Positions 16,878 through 25,954 of a stretch of 50,879 nucleotides of DNA are shown here, piece after piece. The stretch comes from Dehalococcoidia bacterium. GTDB lineage: Bacteria > Chloroflexota > Dehalococcoidia > Lucifugimonadales > UBA3495. Within the stretch, counting starts at the first letter, position 1. Every line of letters starts with the position of its first letter. A model generated the notes under the pieces. It searched no databases and had not been told where the DNA came from. It was given only the letters and a program-made list of their open reading frames with translations. The DNA lies in contig JAJEIA010000143.1 of assembly GCA_022823505.1 (NCBI GenBank), forward strand, positions 1-50,879, given 5' to 3'. The translations under genes and the position numbers were made by a program.

Positions 16878-16938
16878 CCTCCCGAGCGCGCCCATTACTG
16901 GAGCCAGCCGTAATATAGCGTTGCGGCTGGACCGGATC

Positions 16939-17403
16939 ATGTCGGATAGTCCCTTCACTCCAGGCGTCCGCCAGGGTCCGGTGGGCCGCCAGGCCAGGGT
17001 GCTGGCGTTGCTGTCACTCTACGCGCGGGATGTTCGTCCCGACGCCGCGCCTGACACAATAGACTGGTTATGCGCTCAGCACTCGGCCACCACTAGTATC
17101 CGACGGGCTGCCGAATCCATGGTCGCCGGGATCACCGAGGAAGGTTCGGGCGTAGATGAAATCATCGGGCGTTATGCGCCGGCCCTGCCGGTGCGTTTAT
17201 TGTCCATCGTTGACCGCAACATATTGCGTGTGGCAATCTATGAACTGTTCAATCGAGATAACATCCCGAGGAACGTCGTCATCAATGAGGCTGTCGAACT
17301 GGCATCCATGTTTGGCAGCGAGAGCAGCGCTCGTTTCGTCAACGGAGTTTTGGGCTCGGTTGCCCACGATCTGCAGGCGACCGTTGACAGTGCGGTGAAT
17401 TAG
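16939..17403 (+). CDS. nusB: Transcription antitermination factor NusB
   Basis: A 154-residue all-helical NusB, which binds boxA RNA with S10 during rRNA antitermination. Family features are RQARVLALLSLYARDV at the N-terminus, LLSIVDRNILRVAIYEL in the middle and VVINEAVELASMFGSESSARFVNGVLG at the end. The ATG at 16939 is preferred; a TTG six codons upstream (16921) is possible. It lies between fabD and acpP, an unusual insertion into a fatty-acid cluster. Confidence 0.93.
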   Translation: MSDSPFTPGVRQGPVGRQARVLALLSLYARDVRPDAAPDTIDWLCAQHSATTSIRRAAESMVAGITEEGSGVDEIIGRYAPALPVRLLSIVDRNILRVAIYELFNRDNIPRNVVINEAVELASMFGSESSARFVNGVLGSVAHDLQATVDSAVN

Positions 17404-17411
17404 TTTAGACT
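17384..17411 (+). promoter_or_regulatory. Promoter of acpP, inside the end of nusB
   Basis: -35 TTGACA (17384-17389), 16-base spacer, -10 TAGACT (17406-17411). The -35 overlaps the last nusB codons. This would give acpP extra transcription independent of the upstream genes, with a leader of about 55 bases. Confidence 0.6.
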
Positions 17412-17472
17412 CCGCACCCCTCAGACCCTACCACGTGGCTATTCCCACGACTATTTTCACGGAGATGAACCT

Positions 17473-17733
17473 GTGAGTACCGTGCTCGAACGGATTACCG
17501 ACATCGTTGTTGACAAGCTCGGCGTAGATGCCGGAGATGTCAGCGAGAGCTCATCCTTCCAGGATGATCTTGGGGCCGATTCCCTGGATCTGGTCGAACT
17601 TATCATGGCGTTCGAAGAGGAATTCAGCTCCAGCGACAACACCATCGAAATCCCCGACGAGGACGCCGGCGAGATCCATACCATCGCCGACGCGGTGAAT
17701 TACCTGAAGGGTAAGGGCGTGACGGACGAATAG
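17473..17733 (+). CDS. acpP: Acyl carrier protein
   Basis: An 86-residue acidic acyl carrier protein. The phosphopantetheine attachment site is the Ser in [18 protein letters not shown], the invariant DSL motif. The four-helix pattern and high Asp/Glu content are typical. The GTG start has GGAG at the right distance. It is the carrier for fabD (upstream) and fabI (43250-44023). Confidence 0.96.
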   Translation: MSTVLERITDIVVDKLGVDAGDVSESSSFQDDLGADSLDLVELIMAFEEEFSSSDNTIEIPDEDAGEIHTIADAVNYLKGKGVTDE

Positions 17734-17780
17734 GCGCCCCTCACCGGTCGGGATGACGTTGGATATGGGTAACTTGAGCA

Positions 17781-18536
17781 ATGGACACGCTGGCCGAGAT
17801 AGCTCGGGTTGTCAATGCGTGCACGGATTGCCAGTTGCATGCTGGCCGGACCAATGCCGTACCTGGCGAAGGTCCCGACGCAGCTGAGTTGCTGTTCATC
17901 GGCGAGGGACCGGGGTTCCACGAAGATCGGCAGGGCCGTCCGTTCGTCGGGCCGGCGGGTAACTTTCTCGAGGACTTGCTCCAATCCATCGGCATGACCA
18001 GGGATCAGGTATACATAGCCAACATGGTGAAATGCCGTCCTCCCGACAACCGCGATCCCGTGCCCTCTGAAATCGCCGCGTGTAGCAAATATCTTGACCG
18101 ACAGATCGAATTGCTGGACCCCCTCCTCATAGTCACATTAGGGCGATTCTCCACCGCCCGGTTCATTCCCGGGCAAAGCATCAGCAGGGTGAGGGGACGA
18201 TTGCGCCGGGTCAACGGGCGCCATGTCTTTCCGATCATGCACCCCGCCGCCGGTTTGCGTCGCCAGGAAATGAGGGCCGCCATTGAGGAGGACTTCGCCA
18301 AGATCCCCGGCCTGCTGGACGTATTGCGCATCCAATCCGAGCCGGCTTCCGAGAATGCTCAGGTCCGCGAACCCATGGCCCCCTTCGACGCCGTGCCCGC
18401 CGATCGACCGCATTCCCTCTGGGATATGCTGGAGGCCCCGGAACCGCCCGCTGCGCCACCGCCCCCAGACCCTCCGGCCGCGGAGGAACCCGAAGAACCG
18501 AACGAACCATTGCCCGGTCAGCAGAGGCTCTTCTGA
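17781..18536 (+). CDS. Family 4 uracil-DNA glycosylase (4Fe-4S)
   Basis: A 251-residue DNA repair enzyme that removes uracil. Four Cys (C14, C17, C85, C101) sit in the family 4 pattern for a 4Fe-4S cluster. Active-site motifs are GEGPGFHEDRQGRPFVGPAG (water-activating loop and DNA contacts) and PIMHPAA near the end. The last ~45 residues form a Pro/Glu-rich tail beyond the usual domain, probably disordered. It ends 11 bases before RNase J, suggesting co-transcription. Confidence 0.93.
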   Translation: MDTLAEIARVVNACTDCQLHAGRTNAVPGEGPDAAELLFIGEGPGFHEDRQGRPFVGPAGNFLEDLLQSIGMTRDQVYIANMVKCRPPDNRDPVPSEIAACSKYLDRQIELLDPLLIVTLGRFSTARFIPGQSISRVRGRLRRVNGRHVFPIMHPAAGLRRQEMRAAIEEDFAKIPGLLDVLRIQSEPASENAQVREPMAPFDAVPADRPHSLWDMLEAPEPPAAPPPPDPPAAEEPEEPNEPLPGQQRLF

Positions 18537-18547
18537 CCCGGACCAAT

Positions 18548-20230
18548 GTGACCGCATTGACTGCATCCCGCCCCTTACCCGAAGAACCGCTCCGTATCCT
18601 GCCTCTGGGCGGGCTCGGCGAGATCGGCAAGAACATGATGGTGTTGGAATGCGGCGACGACATCATCATCATTGACTGTGGGGTGCAGTTCCCGACCGAG
18701 GACATGCCGGGCGTTGACCTGATCATCCCGGACGTTTCTTATCTGGTCGCCCAATCTCACCGCGTGCGAGGCATTCTGATCACCCACGGGCATGAGGACC
18801 ATATCGGAGCCCTCCCGCACGTGCTCCCGGATCTTGACGCACCGGTGTACGCACCGCGCCTGGCGCACGGGCTGATCACCGTCAAGCTGAACGAACGACG
18901 CCGGACACGCGATGCCGTGGTGCACGCCGTGGACCCGGAGCAGCCGATCCAATTCGGCGACAACTTCCGCGCCACCTGGTTTCGCGTGTGCCACAGCATC
19001 CCGGACGCAATGGGCATCTGCATCGAGACTCCGTGGGGCAGCGTGATACACACCGGCGATTTCAAGATCGACCACACGCCGGTCGACGGCCACACCATCG
19101 ATCTGCCGGCCCTTGCCGAACGCGGCAAGAATGGCGTGCTGTTGCTGTTCTCTGACTCGACCTACGCCGAATTGCCCGGATACACGCCATCCGAGCAAAT
19201 CATGACCGACGCGCTGAACCGGGCAGTTGGTGACGCGCCGGGCCGCGTGATAATCGCCACCTTCGCCTCATTGATCAGCCGGATACAGCAGGTCATCACC
19301 GCGGCGGAAAATCACGACCGTCACGTGGCGTTCGTGGGCCGGAGCATGCTTGCCAACGTACAGATGGCCACCGAGATGGGATACCTGGACGCATTGCCGG
19401 GCACCATCATCCCGGTGCGCGACGTGGCGAGCCTATCCCCGGAAGCGGTGGTGCTGATGACCACGGGCAGTCAGGGTGAACCCACGTCAGCGCTGGTGCG
19501 CATCGCCAACGGCGACAGCCGGGACGTCGAACTGATGGAAGGCGATACGGTCGTGATCTCCGCCACGCCGATCCCCGGTAATGAGCGTGCGGTCAGCCAG
19601 ACCATCGACAATCTCCTGCGACAGGGGGCGCGCGTGCTCTATGATCGCATCGCCCCGGTTCACGTCCACGGACACGCCAGCCAGGAGGAGTTGAAACTCA
19701 TGCTCAACCTCACCCGGCCGCGTTATTTCGTGCCGGTGCATGGCGAATACCGACACCTGCGGGCCCACGCGCAACTGGCTTGGGAACTGGGCGCGGCGCC
19801 GGATGGGATATTCGTGCTGGAGGACGGTGAGATCCTCGAAATTGACGAGGATGGGGCCCGGATCACCGGTTCCATTCCCGCCGGACCGATCTACCTGGAC
19901 GGTCTCACGGTGATGGATACGGACAGCGTGGTGTTGCGGGAAAGGCGATCCCTGGCGCGCGACGGTGTGGTCGTGGTTTGCGCCGGAGTGGATCAGGACG
20001 GCGAGCTGACCGGCCCCGTCCAGGTGGCTGGCAGCGGTTTCATGGACCCCGTGGACGCGAGGCACACCTTCAATCGGCTCGCGGAGGCGGTGGAGATGGG
20101 CGTTGCCGGTGACCTTCCCGCCGACGACCCGGACAAAGCCCGTGCAAATATTAGAAAAGTTGCCAGACAGTTCCTACGCAATGACCTGAACAAACGGCCT
20201 ATGATTATTCCGGTAATCCTGGATACGTGA
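18548..20230 (+). CDS. rnj: Ribonuclease J
   Basis: A 560-residue metallo-beta-lactamase/beta-CASP ribonuclease with 5'-exo and endonuclease activity in mRNA decay and rRNA maturation. It begins RILPLGGLGEIGKNM; the metal motif THGHEDHIG gives H80, H82, D84 and H85. FSDSTYAE-type and HVHGHASQEELKLML elements of the beta-CASP region and the C-terminal domain are present. The GTG start follows the UDG stop by 11 bases. A strong hairpin lies 37 bases after its stop. Confidence 0.95.
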   Translation: MTALTASRPLPEEPLRILPLGGLGEIGKNMMVLECGDDIIIIDCGVQFPTEDMPGVDLIIPDVSYLVAQSHRVRGILITHGHEDHIGALPHVLPDLDAPVYAPRLAHGLITVKLNERRRTRDAVVHAVDPEQPIQFGDNFRATWFRVCHSIPDAMGICIETPWGSVIHTGDFKIDHTPVDGHTIDLPALAERGKNGVLLLFSDSTYAELPGYTPSEQIMTDALNRAVGDAPGRVIIATFASLISRIQQVITAAENHDRHVAFVGRSMLANVQMATEMGYLDALPGTIIPVRDVASLSPEAVVLMTTGSQGEPTSALVRIANGDSRDVELMEGDTVVISATPIPGNERAVSQTIDNLLRQGARVLYDRIAPVHVHGHASQEELKLMLNLTRPRYFVPVHGEYRHLRAHAQLAWELGAAPDGIFVLEDGEILEIDEDGARITGSIPAGPIYLDGLTVMDTDSVVLRERRSLARDGVVVVCAGVDQDGELTGPVQVAGSGFMDPVDARHTFNRLAEAVEMGVAGDLPADDPDKARANIRKVARQFLRNDLNKRPMIIPVILDT

Positions 20231-20267
20231 CGGGCCGCCGGCAAGTCGAACCAGCGTGACAGATATT

Positions 20268-20300
20268 CCGCCGCCCCTGCCAGGAGCGGCGGTGTTGTTT
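20268..20300 (+). terminator. Putative terminator or processing hairpin after RNase J
   Basis: CCGCCGC (20268-20274) pairs with GCGGCGG (20286-20292); inside it CCT and AGG can pair further. TGTTGTTT follows, a weak U-rich tail. It lies between rnj and the preferred ftsK start, and would be inside the coding region if the earlier GTG (20256) were used. Confidence 0.5.
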
Positions 20301-20336
20301 GTCAGCGACCGGTGGCGCCAGTTTAGGAGACGGGAC

Positions 20337-22460
20337 ATGTCAGCGGCCACCGCAGCCTTCACCGGCGGATTCAACTGGTTCAAGACGGGCATCACCGCCG
20401 GGGTGCTGGTGGTTTCCACGATGCTGTTTGCGGTGGCATACCTGGCAGTACCCGACTTCCCGGAATGGTTGACGGCCTCGCTGGGAGTGGGCTGGGCAGT
20501 GGCCGCGGGGTACGGACTGGCCGTATTGCTCGCCATGGTTTACCGGCCAAAATCGTTGGCGCAAGGGTGGAAATGGTGGGCGGCGTTGGCGGTGGTCGCC
20601 TTCGTCGCGGTGGGCGGGTTGACCCTCTGGCAAGGCGACAGCGGCGCATCCTACGCCTACGGCATGGCCGGTCAGTGGGGATACTCCCTGACCGGCTCCC
20701 ACCTTTGGATGTGGCTGATCCATTTGGTCGGTGCGCTGGTGATCGTCAGCCTCTTGTTGGTTCCGCAGGCATGGAAAGGATACCTGGTCGCCGGCCGGTT
20801 CATCGGCGTCGCTGCCTGGACCGCCCTGGTTTTCACTGCCATCGGGATCAAATACGTCGCCATTGGTCTGGCCATGGCATCCGTGGCGGTCGTCAACGGA
20901 GCGCGGCGCCTGGTCAGGGTGCGCCGCCGCCCGCTGGCTACCCCGAAACCCGTGTTCGCTCCGGAATTGAAGCAGGAGCCGAAAGAACCGGACCAGCCGG
21001 AACCTTCAATCCCGGCGCAAAAAGCGAATGTGTCCCGATCCGGTGGTTGGCAACTGCCGCCCCTGGACACGTTGGCTCCGCCCGAACCACACCAGATGAA
21101 CGGCGCAGCCATCGCGGACATGGCCGAAGAGATCAAGGATGCCCTCTCCGAACATGGCGTGTACGTGGACATCGAGGACGTCAAAGCGGGCCCGCGGGTG
21201 ATCAAGTTCGGACTGGTTCCGGGATACATGCCCCAGAGGCCCGGTAAGGATGGCGATACGTCCCGGCAACGGCCCAGCCGCGTTCGCGTCGGCGATATTG
21301 CCAAACGCCAAAAGGACCTGGCGCTGGCGTTGAAGAGCCCGTACATCCGCATCATAGAGACGCCGGAACCCGGGGAAGGACTCGTAGGGCTCGAGGTGCC
21401 CAATCCCACTCCGGGTAAGGTGCTGATGCGCTCCATCGTCGAAGGTCCGGAGTTCAACAAGATAGTGGACAAGGGCGGCCTGGCGTTTGCGTTGGGCGAA
21501 GACGCCGGCGGACAGTCGCTGGCCCTGGACCTGGCGGCGATGCCGCACCTCCTGATCGCCGGAGCCACGGGGTCCGGCAAGAGCGTGTGCATCAATTCGC
21601 TGGTCGCTTCGCTGCTCATGACGCGACCACCCGACGAGTTGCGCATGGTCATGGTCGACCCAAAGCGCGTGGAGCTTACGCCGTTCAACGGAATACCCCA
21701 CCTGGTGATGCCGGTGATCGTGGAACCGGACGAAGTGCAGCCGGCGCTGCGGGGCCTGATCAACGAGATGTCTCGGCGTTACAAGTTGATGGAAGAAATG
21801 GGCGTGCGCAACATCGCCGGATACAACGCCAAGTCCGGCGAACCGATGTGTTTCCTCGTGTTGATCGTGGACGAATTGGCGGACCTGATGATGACGGGCG
21901 GGCTGGAAGTGGAACAGCAGTTGGTCCGGTTGGCGCAACTGGGCCGGGCCGCCGGCATCCACATGGTGCTCGCCACTCAAAGGCCGTCGGTCAAGGTGGT
22001 CACCGGTCTGCTGAAGGCCAACGTGCCCGCCCGCGTGGCCTTTGCGGTCGCCTCCCAGGTCGACTCGCGGGTCATCCTGGACGGCGCTGGAGCGGAGGCG
22101 TTGATGGGCAAGGGCGACCTGCTACTGCTCAACAACGATTTCCCCAAAGCGCGACGCGGCCAGGGCACGCTGGTGTACGACGATGAAATGGACCGCCTCA
22201 TCGACTTTTGGCGCAATCAGCAAGGGCCGCCGCTCCCGCCGATTGACCTGACCGAAGAGGACGACGTGTCCGACGATCCCGATCCCGAAAACATCGACGA
22301 CATCTACCAAGGTAACGTGTTGGATCAGGCGCGGGACTTGGCGCTGAGGAATCCGAGGCTCACCTCCGCGATGCTGGAGCGGCGGTTCAAGGTCCGCAAG
22401 TCCATCGCCGATGAGTTGATCGAGGAGTTGCGCGGTGAGGGGTTGGTGATCGGCGGTTGA
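20337..22460 (+). CDS. ftsK: FtsK/SpoIIIE-type DNA translocase
   Basis: A membrane-anchored DNA pump for chromosome segregation at division, about 707 residues. Four hydrophobic segments lie in the N-terminal ~180 residues, followed by a Pro-rich linker. The motor has Walker A GATGSGKSVCINSL and Walker B LIVDELADLMM, with LATQRPSVKVVTGLLKANVPARVAF. The C-terminal winged-helix gamma domain (MLERRFKVRKSIADELIEEL) reads KOPS-like DNA sequences in the family. The ATG at 20337 is chosen for AGGAG eight bases upstream; a GTG at 20256 is the alternative. Confidence 0.94.
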   Translation: MSAATAAFTGGFNWFKTGITAGVLVVSTMLFAVAYLAVPDFPEWLTASLGVGWAVAAGYGLAVLLAMVYRPKSLAQGWKWWAALAVVAFVAVGGLTLWQGDSGASYAYGMAGQWGYSLTGSHLWMWLIHLVGALVIVSLLLVPQAWKGYLVAGRFIGVAAWTALVFTAIGIKYVAIGLAMASVAVVNGARRLVRVRRRPLATPKPVFAPELKQEPKEPDQPEPSIPAQKANVSRSGGWQLPPLDTLAPPEPHQMNGAAIADMAEEIKDALSEHGVYVDIEDVKAGPRVIKFGLVPGYMPQRPGKDGDTSRQRPSRVRVGDIAKRQKDLALALKSPYIRIIETPEPGEGLVGLEVPNPTPGKVLMRSIVEGPEFNKIVDKGGLAFALGEDAGGQSLALDLAAMPHLLIAGATGSGKSVCINSLVASLLMTRPPDELRMVMVDPKRVELTPFNGIPHLVMPVIVEPDEVQPALRGLINEMSRRYKLMEEMGVRNIAGYNAKSGEPMCFLVLIVDELADLMMTGGLEVEQQLVRLAQLGRAAGIHMVLATQRPSVKVVTGLLKANVPARVAFAVASQVDSRVILDGAGAEALMGKGDLLLLNNDFPKARRGQGTLVYDDEMDRLIDFWRNQQGPPLPPIDLTEEDDVSDDPDPENIDDIYQGNVLDQARDLALRNPRLTSAMLERRFKVRKSIADELIEELRGEGLVIGG

Positions 22461-22792
22461 AACCGCGGTTCGAGTTTCCGCTCTGGCCAGTGGTGAACCG
22501 AAAGGGTGGTCAACGCCATTCTCGACATTCGATGTCATGGCGGTTACGCACTTGAAATTACAAACCCGTCTTTCCTGCGCAAGCAGTAATCCATTGACTT
22601 TATGGCGAACGAACCTGGAACGGTGCCAGAGAATTCGGCCACTGGGATTCCCGCGAAAGCGGGAATGATGAGCGTAAAGGCTTCCAACTGCGCAAGTCCT
22701 ATGTCAGTTGCGGCGCACGGCGCCCAGTGCTCAGTGCTGACACCAATGCAGCAATCGGTGGTATGATTTTCGGCCGAGGGGCCCGAAAAACA
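22461..22792. other. Intergenic region between ftsK and the PHP gene
   Basis: About 330 bases. It holds the inverted repeat at 22647-22666 and a possible promoter: -35 CTGACA (22737-22742), 19-base spacer, -10 TATGAT (22762-22767). No conserved reading frame is seen. Confidence 0.4.
22647..22666. repeat. Short inverted repeat, ATTCCCGC/GCGGGAAT with GAAA loop
   Basis: A perfect 8-bp stem with a GAAA tetraloop. Its sequence resembles a widespread bacterial intergenic repeat (ATTCCCGCxxxxGCGGGAAT type, often in many copies per genome). Only one copy is in this window. Confidence 0.6.
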
Positions 22793-23461
22793 TTGCTCAT
22801 TGACCTGCACACTCACACCTATCCCAAATCGGATGACAGTTTCGTTTCCGCGGACGAGTTGGTGGACGCCGCTCGCCTGTGTGGTCTGGACGGCATCTGC
22901 CTGACGGAACACGACGATTTCTGGCCCCCGGACGCGGCCCGGGAATTGACACGCCGGCACGGCATCCTGGTCTTGCCCGGGGCGGAAATTAACACTGACG
23001 CCGGGCATGTGCTGGTCTTTGGGTTGGACCAGTACAAGTTCGGAATGCACAAGCCGGCTTTCCTGCGGGAGGAGGCCAACCGCCACGGGGCGGTTCTGGT
23101 CGCGGCCCATCCCTACCGGCGACGCTTCCTGGCCGACCCCGGACAGGACCGGGCGGCACGATCGGAGATGTTACACCGGGCGCTGGACGACGAGATGCTG
23201 CGCCTGTTCGACGCGGTGGAAACGCGCAATGGCCGCGGCAAAGAGTCGGAGAACCTCTTTTCAGAAGACCTGCGCGAGGGCCTCTGCCTGCCGGGTACCG
23301 GCGGGAGCGACACCCATTACCGGCATCAGATGGGTACGGCGGCAACGTTGTTCGAGCGGCGCATCGCATCGTTGGATGATCTTGTCGCCGAGCTGAAGGC
23401 GGGTCGAATGCGAGCGGTTGACCGGCCGGTTCCAGCGGCAACCTCGGGTCGCGGCGGTTAG
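22793..23461 (+). CDS. PHP domain metal-dependent phosphoesterase
   Basis: A polymerase-and-histidinol-phosphatase (PHP) domain protein of about 222 residues. The N-terminal IDLHTHTYPKSDDS gives the first metal-binding His pair, LTEHDDFWPP the next, PGAEINTDAGHVLVFG and AAHPYRR further ligands, and GGSDTHYRHQMG the last. Such proteins hydrolyse phosphoesters; the substrate is unknown. The TTG at 22793 gives the short N-terminus usual for the family. ATG at 22763 or earlier would also be in frame, but overlaps a possible -10 TATGAT. It ends two bases before the ABC ATPase start. Confidence 0.8.
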   Translation: MLIDLHTHTYPKSDDSFVSADELVDAARLCGLDGICLTEHDDFWPPDAARELTRRHGILVLPGAEINTDAGHVLVFGLDQYKFGMHKPAFLREEANRHGAVLVAAHPYRRRFLADPGQDRAARSEMLHRALDDEMLRLFDAVETRNGRGKESENLFSEDLREGLCLPGTGGSDTHYRHQMGTAATLFERRIASLDDLVAELKAGRMRAVDRPVPAATSGRGG

Positions 23462-23462
23462 C

Positions 23463-24446
23463 ATGAGCTCGGTGCTGCAAATCGAGGACCTGAAGGTTGA
23501 ATTCCGCGTACCCAACGGAGTGGTGCATGCCGTCAACGGTGTGTCATTTTCGCAGGAAGAGGAAGAGGTCTTCTGCATTGTCGGAGAGAGTGGCGCGGGT
23601 AAGAGCGCGCTGGCGCTGGCCGTGATGGGACTGCTGCCGGACAATGGGGAGGTGACCGGCGGCAGGATACTCTTCGACGGCGTCGACCTCGTCTCCGCTC
23701 CCGAGGATTACGTGCGAGACCTCCGCGGCAAGGCGATGTCCCTGGTGTTCCAGGACGCGCAATCGGCGCTGAACCCCGTCCAGACCATCGGGAACCAGTT
23801 GACGGAAGTGATCGTCACGCATTCCCACCTGAACCGCCGGGCCGCGGGGTCGGTGTGTCAGGAGATGCTGCGCGAACTGGGTGTGCCCGACCCGCGGCGA
23901 ATGATGTCCGCCTACCCGTTCACGCTGAGCGGCGGCCAATGCCAACGCGTAATGCTGGCCATGGCCATGGTGATGCGGCCCCGGCTGCTGATTGCTGACG
24001 AGGTCACATCGAGCGTCGACGTGACGCTGCAGGCGGAGATACTGGAGCGGTTGAAGGAACTCAGCCGCGACTCCAAGTCGGCGATTCTGCTGATCACCCA
24101 TGACATGGGCGTGGTCGCCAACATGGCGCGCCGGGTAGGGGTGATGTACGCCGGGCACCTGGTGGAAACGGCGGGACTGCTGCCGCTTTTCAAGCAACCT
24201 CGGCACCCCTATACGTGGTCTCTGCTGCAGAGCCTGCCCCGTCTGGACGCCGCCGGGCGGCGGTTGCAGGCGTTGAGAGGAGCCCCACCGGATTTGATCA
24301 ACCTGTCCGAGGAATGTCCATTCGTGCCGCGTTGCCCCAAGGCGATGGCACGATGCCGGGCGGAAAGAACTCCCGGACTGACTGAGTTGGTGAGTGGGCA
24401 CTGGGCAGCCTGCTATAACCCGATGGACTACTCGAACGGAGAGTGA
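23463..24446 (+). CDS. Oligopeptide/dipeptide ABC transporter ATP-binding protein (DppD/OppD-like)
   Basis: A 327-residue ATPase for peptide-type uptake. Walker A is GESGAGKSALA, the signature LSGGQCQRV, and Walker B LLIADEVTSSVDVT; a Val takes the place of the usual Pro after the catalytic Glu. The C-terminal oligopeptide extension (RHPYTWSLLQSLPRLD, then CPFVPRCPKAMARC) marks the Dpp/Opp group. The cognate permease genes are not adjacent; a matching binding protein and two permeases lie at 31814-35676. The start overlaps the 3' end of the PHP region closely (one-base gap). Confidence 0.9.
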   Translation: MSSVLQIEDLKVEFRVPNGVVHAVNGVSFSQEEEEVFCIVGESGAGKSALALAVMGLLPDNGEVTGGRILFDGVDLVSAPEDYVRDLRGKAMSLVFQDAQSALNPVQTIGNQLTEVIVTHSHLNRRAAGSVCQEMLRELGVPDPRRMMSAYPFTLSGGQCQRVMLAMAMVMRPRLLIADEVTSSVDVTLQAEILERLKELSRDSKSAILLITHDMGVVANMARRVGVMYAGHLVETAGLLPLFKQPRHPYTWSLLQSLPRLDAAGRRLQALRGAPPDLINLSEECPFVPRCPKAMARCRAERTPGLTELVSGHWAACYNPMDYSNGE

Positions 24447-24463
24447 CGCCACCGGGGGCTGGG

Positions 24464-25459
24464 CTAGGGGTCGGTTGCCAGATCGGCTACCAATAATTGC
24501 AGCGACAGCGCCGGTTCAAGGCGCCCCTGCTTGATGGCGAGGTCGCTCTCCAGCACGCGTCGGTATTTGGTGCGGATCTGAGGCAGAGTCAGCCGGCGGG
24601 CCTGGGTCTGGGTCTTGCGGACCACGAAATCGGAATTCGTTCCCATGCGTCGCCCCAGGTCGGGTTGCGAAACGCTGCGGTCGGTCAGGTCGCGCGCGAG
24701 GGCAATCAGGCGGAGCTGACGCTCGATCATTGCAATGATATAAAGCGGCTCCTGGCCGTCATCCATGAGTTGCATCAAGGAACGCAAGGCCGGCCCCGGC
24801 CGGCCATCCATGATGGCGTCCACGGCGTTGAAGATGTTGGCTTCTTGGGCATACGGAACCATCGCGCGCACGTCGGCGTCCGTAATGCTACGACCCGCGG
24901 CGTAGAGGGACAGCTTTTCGAGTTCACGGTCGATGGTCCACAAATCGCCGCCCACCAGTTCGGCTAATACCTGCATGGCCGGCGGCGTGATGCTGGACCC
25001 CTTGTCCTCAGCCCGCCCCTTGATCCACTGCAACAAAGCCTGCCCATTTGGGGTGGCCTCGCGGTGGACGGTACAGTGCTCGGACAACGAACGGAGCAGC
25101 GTGTTGCTTTGCTGGACTTCTCCGTCGACCAGGATCAGGAGCGTGGTATTGGGCAGCGTTGGAACGGCATCGGCCAGTTGTGCCCAGCCATCGGCGTTTG
25201 ATGTGGCACGACGCCCGGACCGGCGGTTTCCGCCCGTTCCCTGCTGCGTGGCCAAAACTCCCTCGACTTCGACCAGGCGCATGGTGTCGAGGAACGGCAG
25301 AGAATTGCACATCGCCAGGACTTCGTCGGGTCGCGTCCTCGCCGCCGTAACGACGTGACGGTTGGAGTCCATGAGATCCGCGGCGCCGGCTTCGGTCTTG
25401 ACGCGGCGGAGACGCTCGGCGACCAGGAATGAATCACCGTAAATGACGTGTGCGGGCAT
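24464..25459 (-). CDS. holA: DNA polymerase III delta subunit
   Basis: A 331-residue clamp-loader delta subunit. It starts VIYGDSFLVAERLRRVK (the usual Y-G-x-D/E-x-F/Y-L-x-x-E/R beginning) and has the three-domain pattern, with ALLQWIKGRAEDKGSSITPPAMQVLAELVG split by the family's helical region and MIERQLRLIALARDL in the C-terminal domain. It lies at the end of the methylmalonyl-CoA run, 52 bases after the epimerase gene, and converges on the ABC ATPase. Confidence 0.9.
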   Translation of the reverse strand: MPAHVIYGDSFLVAERLRRVKTEAGAADLMDSNRHVVTAARTRPDEVLAMCNSLPFLDTMRLVEVEGVLATQQGTGGNRRSGRRATSNADGWAQLADAVPTLPNTTLLILVDGEVQQSNTLLRSLSEHCTVHREATPNGQALLQWIKGRAEDKGSSITPPAMQVLAELVGGDLWTIDRELEKLSLYAAGRSITDADVRAMVPYAQEANIFNAVDAIMDGRPGPALRSLMQLMDDGQEPLYIIAMIERQLRLIALARDLTDRSVSQPDLGRRMGTNSDFVVRKTQTQARRLTLPQIRTKYRRVLESDLAIKQGRLEPALSLQLLVADLATDP

Positions 25460-25511
25460 GTTGCGCCCGGATGCTCGGCGCCCTGCTACGCCAGCGCCGG
25501 TCTTCCGGAGG

Positions 25512-25922
25512 TCAGTTCTCGACCAGCTCGGTCAAAACGCCGAACACCGATCGGGGGTGGACGAAGCCAATGGTTCCGGACAAGCCGTGGCGCGGTTCCG
25601 AGTCTATGAGGGACAGGCCGTTGGCCGACAGGATTTTGAGCTTGCCGGCGATGTCGTCGACGTTCAGGGCCAGATGATGCAGGCCTTCGCCGCGGCGTTC
25701 GATGAAACGGCCGACCGCACTTTCGGGAGTCAGAGGTTCGAGGAGTTCCAGGCGGGTCTGGCCGATTTCGATGAGGCAAGCGCGCACCGCTTGATCGTCC
25801 AGTTCCACCACCTCAGCGTCCGGTGCTCCGAAATTCTGGGCGAAGAAATCAAGCGCGCCCCGTATGTCATTCACGGCGACGCCGACGTGGTCAATGTAGT
25901 TGACGGCGCAGATTTCTGGCAT
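25512..25922 (-). CDS. mce: Methylmalonyl-CoA epimerase (VOC/glyoxalase fold)
   Basis: A 136-residue enzyme that interconverts (S)- and (R)-methylmalonyl-CoA. The N-terminal IDHVGVAVNDIRGALDFF provides the first metal His; ELLEPLTPESAVGRFIERRGEGLHHLALNVDDI provides the Glu/His set across two motifs, and GTIGFVHPRSVFGVLTEL closes the fold. All are typical of the epimerase. GGGAGG precedes the ATG at 25922. It lies with the mutase large chain and an acyl-CoA dehydrogenase on the same strand. Confidence 0.93.
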   Translation of the reverse strand: MPEICAVNYIDHVGVAVNDIRGALDFFAQNFGAPDAEVVELDDQAVRACLIEIGQTRLELLEPLTPESAVGRFIERRGEGLHHLALNVDDIAGKLKILSANGLSLIDSEPRHGLSGTIGFVHPRSVFGVLTELVEN

Positions 25923-25954
25923 CGTCGGTTCGCCTCCCAGCAGTTGAGGTGGGA

